In this document: positions 60,901 through 64,000 of the stretch, one piece after another
How positions within the stretch are numbered: position 1 is the first letter of the stretch
Layout of the letters: every line of letters starts with the position of its first letter
Origin: Cymodocea nodosa
Lineage: Eukaryota; Streptophyta; Magnoliopsida; Alismatales; Cymodoceaceae
Assembly: GCA_036874045.1 (NCBI GenBank)
Contig: CM072343.1
Span: forward strand, 12,606,001 to 12,670,000
Direction: 5' to 3'
DNA: 64,000 nt
Made by a program: the position numbers and the translations under genes
The notes under the pieces: model-generated
What the model was told of the DNA's origin: nothing
Seen by the model: the letters and a program-made list of their open reading frames with translations, nothing else
Databases searched by the model: none

Positions 60901-61636
60901 AGCTATTATCAGTGATAGAGGAACTCATTTCTGTAATAGAAGTTTTGAAGCCTTAATGAAGAAATATAGAGTAAACCACAAAATTGCAACATCATATCAT
61001 CCGCAAACAAGTGGACAAGTAAAAAGTGCTAACAAACAAATTAAGTTAATCTTAGAAAAAGTAGTAAATTCTACTAGAATAGATTGGGCTATTAGATTGA
61101 TAGATGCACTTTGGTCTTATAGAACTGCTTATAAGACAAGCTTAGGTATGTCACCTTTTAGGCTAGTATATGGAAAAAGTTGTCATTTACTAGCTGAAAT
61201 AGAACATAAAGCTTATTGGGCATTAAAAACTCTGAACACTAATTTAAATCAAGCTACTGAAAATAGGAAAATGCAATTAATTGAATTAGAAGAATTTAGA
61301 AATGAAGCTTATTCAAAGACTGTAAGATAAAAAGAGAAAATGAAATTCTAGCATGATAGGAAAATTATTCCAAAAAGCTTTGAAATAGGACAAGAAGTAT
61401 ATCTTTACATGGCTAGACTCCATAACCATCTAGGAAAATTAAGATCTAGATGGGCAGGACCTTACATGGTTCGAAATATTTATCGTTATGGAGCTATTGA
61501 GATTGAAAATCCTAAAAATCAGAATATCTTTAAAGTAAATGGACAAAGACTTAGACCTATTCTGAAAATACTAAAAAGCTCCTTTGGAATTATAGAAGAA
61601 GTAAGAGTAGAGGACTACTCATGCTTTACTTATTAA
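57919..61636 (+). pseudogene. pol: Pol protease-RT-RNase H-integrase, copy 5
   Basis: Protease has DLGTGIN (Asp 58177, Ala to Thr after Gly). One-base losses near 58745 and 58955 shift the frame. RT starts again at 59018, with TGA 59393. The longest open stretch in the window, 59423-61330 (635 codons), holds RT FMDD (59468-59479), RNase H, and integrase with CLRC, WGIDF and SDRGTHF. The catalytic Glu is Lys (61022-61024). RNase H has YMDH in place of YTDH. After TAA 61328 the frame goes on to TAA 61634, the family's TAG having become TAT. Confidence 0.9.
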
Positions 61637-62197
61637 GAAATCAGTTTTTATTTTATTTTTATATATATAAAAAAAAAATTTAATTAAAAAAATTATAAAA
61701 TATAAAAAGATCGTTACAGTTCAACCGACTGAATCCATCGGTATGATCGGAACATAAAGAAAATCTATATTAATTTTCTGTAAAAAAATTCGATCTGACC
61801 GAAACATAGTATCGGTTAAACTGGTAAAAATAGAAAAAAAACTATTATCTTAAGTATTTTTTATATATATATCTGTCTATACGAGAAGTCCGTTGAGTTA
61901 CGCTAACTCAACGAACTTACTCCGTTGAGTCTTGAGTTAGTCAACGAGCTTATTCGGTTGAGTTAACTATAACTCAACGTAGTACTATAGTTAAATCCAC
62001 GGACTTAGTCCGTGGAGTTATCTGTAATTCCACAGATGAGAGAGTGAGAGTTGGTTCGGGAAATGACCCGATTACCCGCCTAAACTTAGGACTTATTTAG
62101 ACTAAAACTTAGGGTTTTAGGGGCATTATCCGGTAAACCATTTAGAATTTAAAACAGAAGAGATCAGAGTGACTCTATGCCATTGTGTAACTCCACG
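61637..62197 (+). other. Spacer between integrase and ORFx
   Basis: AT-rich, GGTTCAACC / GGTCTGACC-type motifs (61715-61830), CGTTGAGTTA pairs (61885-62035), a telo-box-like TTAGGGTTT (62109-62117), then the ORFx leader. Confidence 0.55.
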
Positions 62198-64000
62198 ATG
62201 AGGAAGATGACACACGAGTTCTAGGAAGATGCAGTTGACATAGCACAATTTCTGAAAGAGTTAGAGGAATGGCACACGTGGTAGAAGATTTGAAATACAA
62301 CAAGAGAAAAAGAGCTACAAAAGGTAGAATCAGAACTCTTCAACTTGAGAAAATTTTTAGTTGATTTGGGTATACAAATACCCCAAATAGTAGAAACAAA
62401 AATCAAAGTAGCAACAAAAATTGCTTTAAGCAAAGAAAGAAAAATTAGGCCAAACAATGAAGTAGTCTAAGAGCTAATCCAACGCAAGGCCAGATTATGG
62501 TTCAAAAAGCGCATTGCTGGTCGTGCAAGGGGTGCAATAAGGCGACAGCAACAAGTAGAGGAAGAATAAGAGGAGTCAGCTGTTGAAAGACATGTTCCTA
62601 AGGAACAGCAGCTAGGACCTTTAGTTCCACCATTCAAGCCGTTGGCACGAGCAGCAATGTTAGGGCCTTCGACTGAAGAGGAATTAAAAGAATTCCAAGG
62701 ACTGGTTCAAGTTTGGAAAAACCAAGGAGAACCAAAAGATTTAGTAGTAGCCAAAGCACATCTGGTATTTGATGCACTTCGCAAGAGGAGGGCTGTAGAA
62801 AAGTTGAAAGCCCAATATAAAATCAAAGTGGAACAACATCAATAAGCTACTACTAGACCTGCTGCAAGAGGAGAAGCTGAAGCTGGTCCTTCGAGACCAG
62901 CAAATATTGAAAAAATTAAACAGGAAGAGCCAATACTTGTGGCTCAAAGGCGTGTAGAACCTATATTTATAGATTTAATCTCAGAAGTAGAAGAGGAAGA
63001 CCAGACACAATTAATCAGACAAAGAAAAGGAAAAGAGATAGTGCCTAAATGTCAAAAGGAGATTAAATCTGAAGCACCAATATTAAAAGGGCCTGTAGAG
63101 CCAATTTTTATAAACCTGCTATCCGATTCTGAGGAAGAGCCAGAGCAGCAGCAGCAAGAGTAAAGAGAAGAAGAAAATCAGGCTGAAACTAATATGCAGC
63201 CTGTACAAGAAGAAGAAACAGAAATTAGGGCAGAAGCTGATTTGCCCGTAACTCCATCCTAATCTGCCACAAAATCAGAAAGAACAGTTACAATGCAGAT
63301 TGGTAGTCAAGAGGAAGTAGAAAGAACATAAAATAAACAAGAAGCTGAACAAAGCCATATGGAAGGAAATGACTTTGCAGATTCCACTGAAGAGCAAGAA
63401 ACTCTTCAACAATTTATGAAAAGAATTCAAGACAGAGTGGAGAGTTCTACCAGCTCACCACCATAGACAAAAGCAGAAGCAAAAGTTCAGGAATCTGCAA
63501 AACATTTTCAAGTTCAGCCTATGGAGGAGGAAGATCAAGAACAAACCCCTCTAGAGCAACAAATGCAAATTCCTGACCCGACTAAAGCAACACTTTTAAA
63601 TGAAGTACATTTTTGGAGTTAGGAAGCTTATAATAAATACCAAGAGATAAGGGGTTATGATATCATTTACAGTAGACTAGTAAATTGGGACGGAGATTAA
63701 GAAATTAAAGAATTATTTGAGTTCCAAGGTCAACTGAAGTTTATTTCTCAAGAAAGAGGGCATGCAGTATATGAAAATCTAGTGCCCTACTTTTATGCAA
63801 ACTTAAGAGAAGGAGAAGGAGGATTAATTTCCAACATGGAGGAAGTTGATGTACAGATAACACTAGAGCTTCTCCACAACATTTTTGGATTAAAGAATGA
63901 AGGAAAAGAAATTTTGGAAGATACAACTATAGTTGAGTGGACAAAACAGGAAATCAAGGATTGTTTAGCTATCAATCTTGGTGTGTCTTTATTAAATAGA
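62198..64000 (+). pseudogene. ORFx, copy 6 (cut by window end)
   Basis: ATG 62198 in the CCACGATGAGG context; TAG at about 62222 replaces TGG. A good SIM pair is visible: IFIDLIS (62966-63001) and IFINLLSDSEEEPE (63107-63148). The globular domain is readable up to the window end (VQITLELLHNIFGL, IKDCLAIN). Stops are scattered. Confidence 0.75.

Overview
The window looks like nuclear DNA of a seed plant. It is AT-rich and is filled end to end by copies of one large Ty3/gypsy LTR retrotransposon family. Reverse transcriptase, RNase H and integrase sequence, and a primer-binding site matching plant tRNA-Asp(GUC), place it nearest the Athila lineage. I see no ordinary host gene, no tRNA or rRNA gene and no CRISPR array. 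The species cannot be told from the sequence.

The family is defined by one copy with clean ends, at 21333-37592 (about 16.3 kb). Its LTRs run TG...CA and it is flanked by the 5-bp target duplication TTTGC. It sits inside the RNase H region of an older copy, whose pol gene stops at 21332 and resumes at 37598. Gene order is: 5' LTR, PBS, an ORF opening with a CCHC zinc knuckle, protease-RT-RNase H-integrase, a palindrome-rich spacer, a ~730-codon ORF of unknown role ('ORFx'), a structured spacer, the Gag capsid-type ORF, an F-box ORF, a 1.7-kb tail with two hairpin-plus-polypurine modules, 3' LTR. Gag therefore lies downstream of integrase and is split from its zinc knuckle. All copies keep this order.

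Layout: (1) 1-9016, 3' part of a copy: ORFx, gag, F-box, tail, 3' LTR. (2) 9017-16194, 3' part of a second copy, entered within pol: integrase, ORFx, F-box lacking gag, tail. (3) 16195-54520, a compound copy: LTR, pol, interrupted by the nested 21333-37592 element, then integrase, ORFx, an illegitimate junction at 42729-42741, a second integrase and ORFx, gag, F-box, tail, 3' LTR. (4) 54521-54854, an LTR fragment. (5) 54855-64000, a further copy: LTR, pol, and ORFx running off the window.

The main biological inference is a spliced subgenomic RNA. In three copies gag lies between a GTAYGT donor and an AG acceptor. In the copy at 13.99 kb exactly that interval is missing, as if a spliced RNA had been reverse transcribed. 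Splicing joins an upstream ATG plus six codons in frame to the F-box ORF. An Athila-like element may thus have acquired an F-box protein and express it by alternative splicing around gag.

All copies are old and broken. Most premature stops are single C-to-T or G-to-A changes of Gln or Trp codons, as expected of methylated, silenced repeats. Coordinates of LTRs, PBS, splice sites and ORFs were read by eye. Percent identities were not computed.
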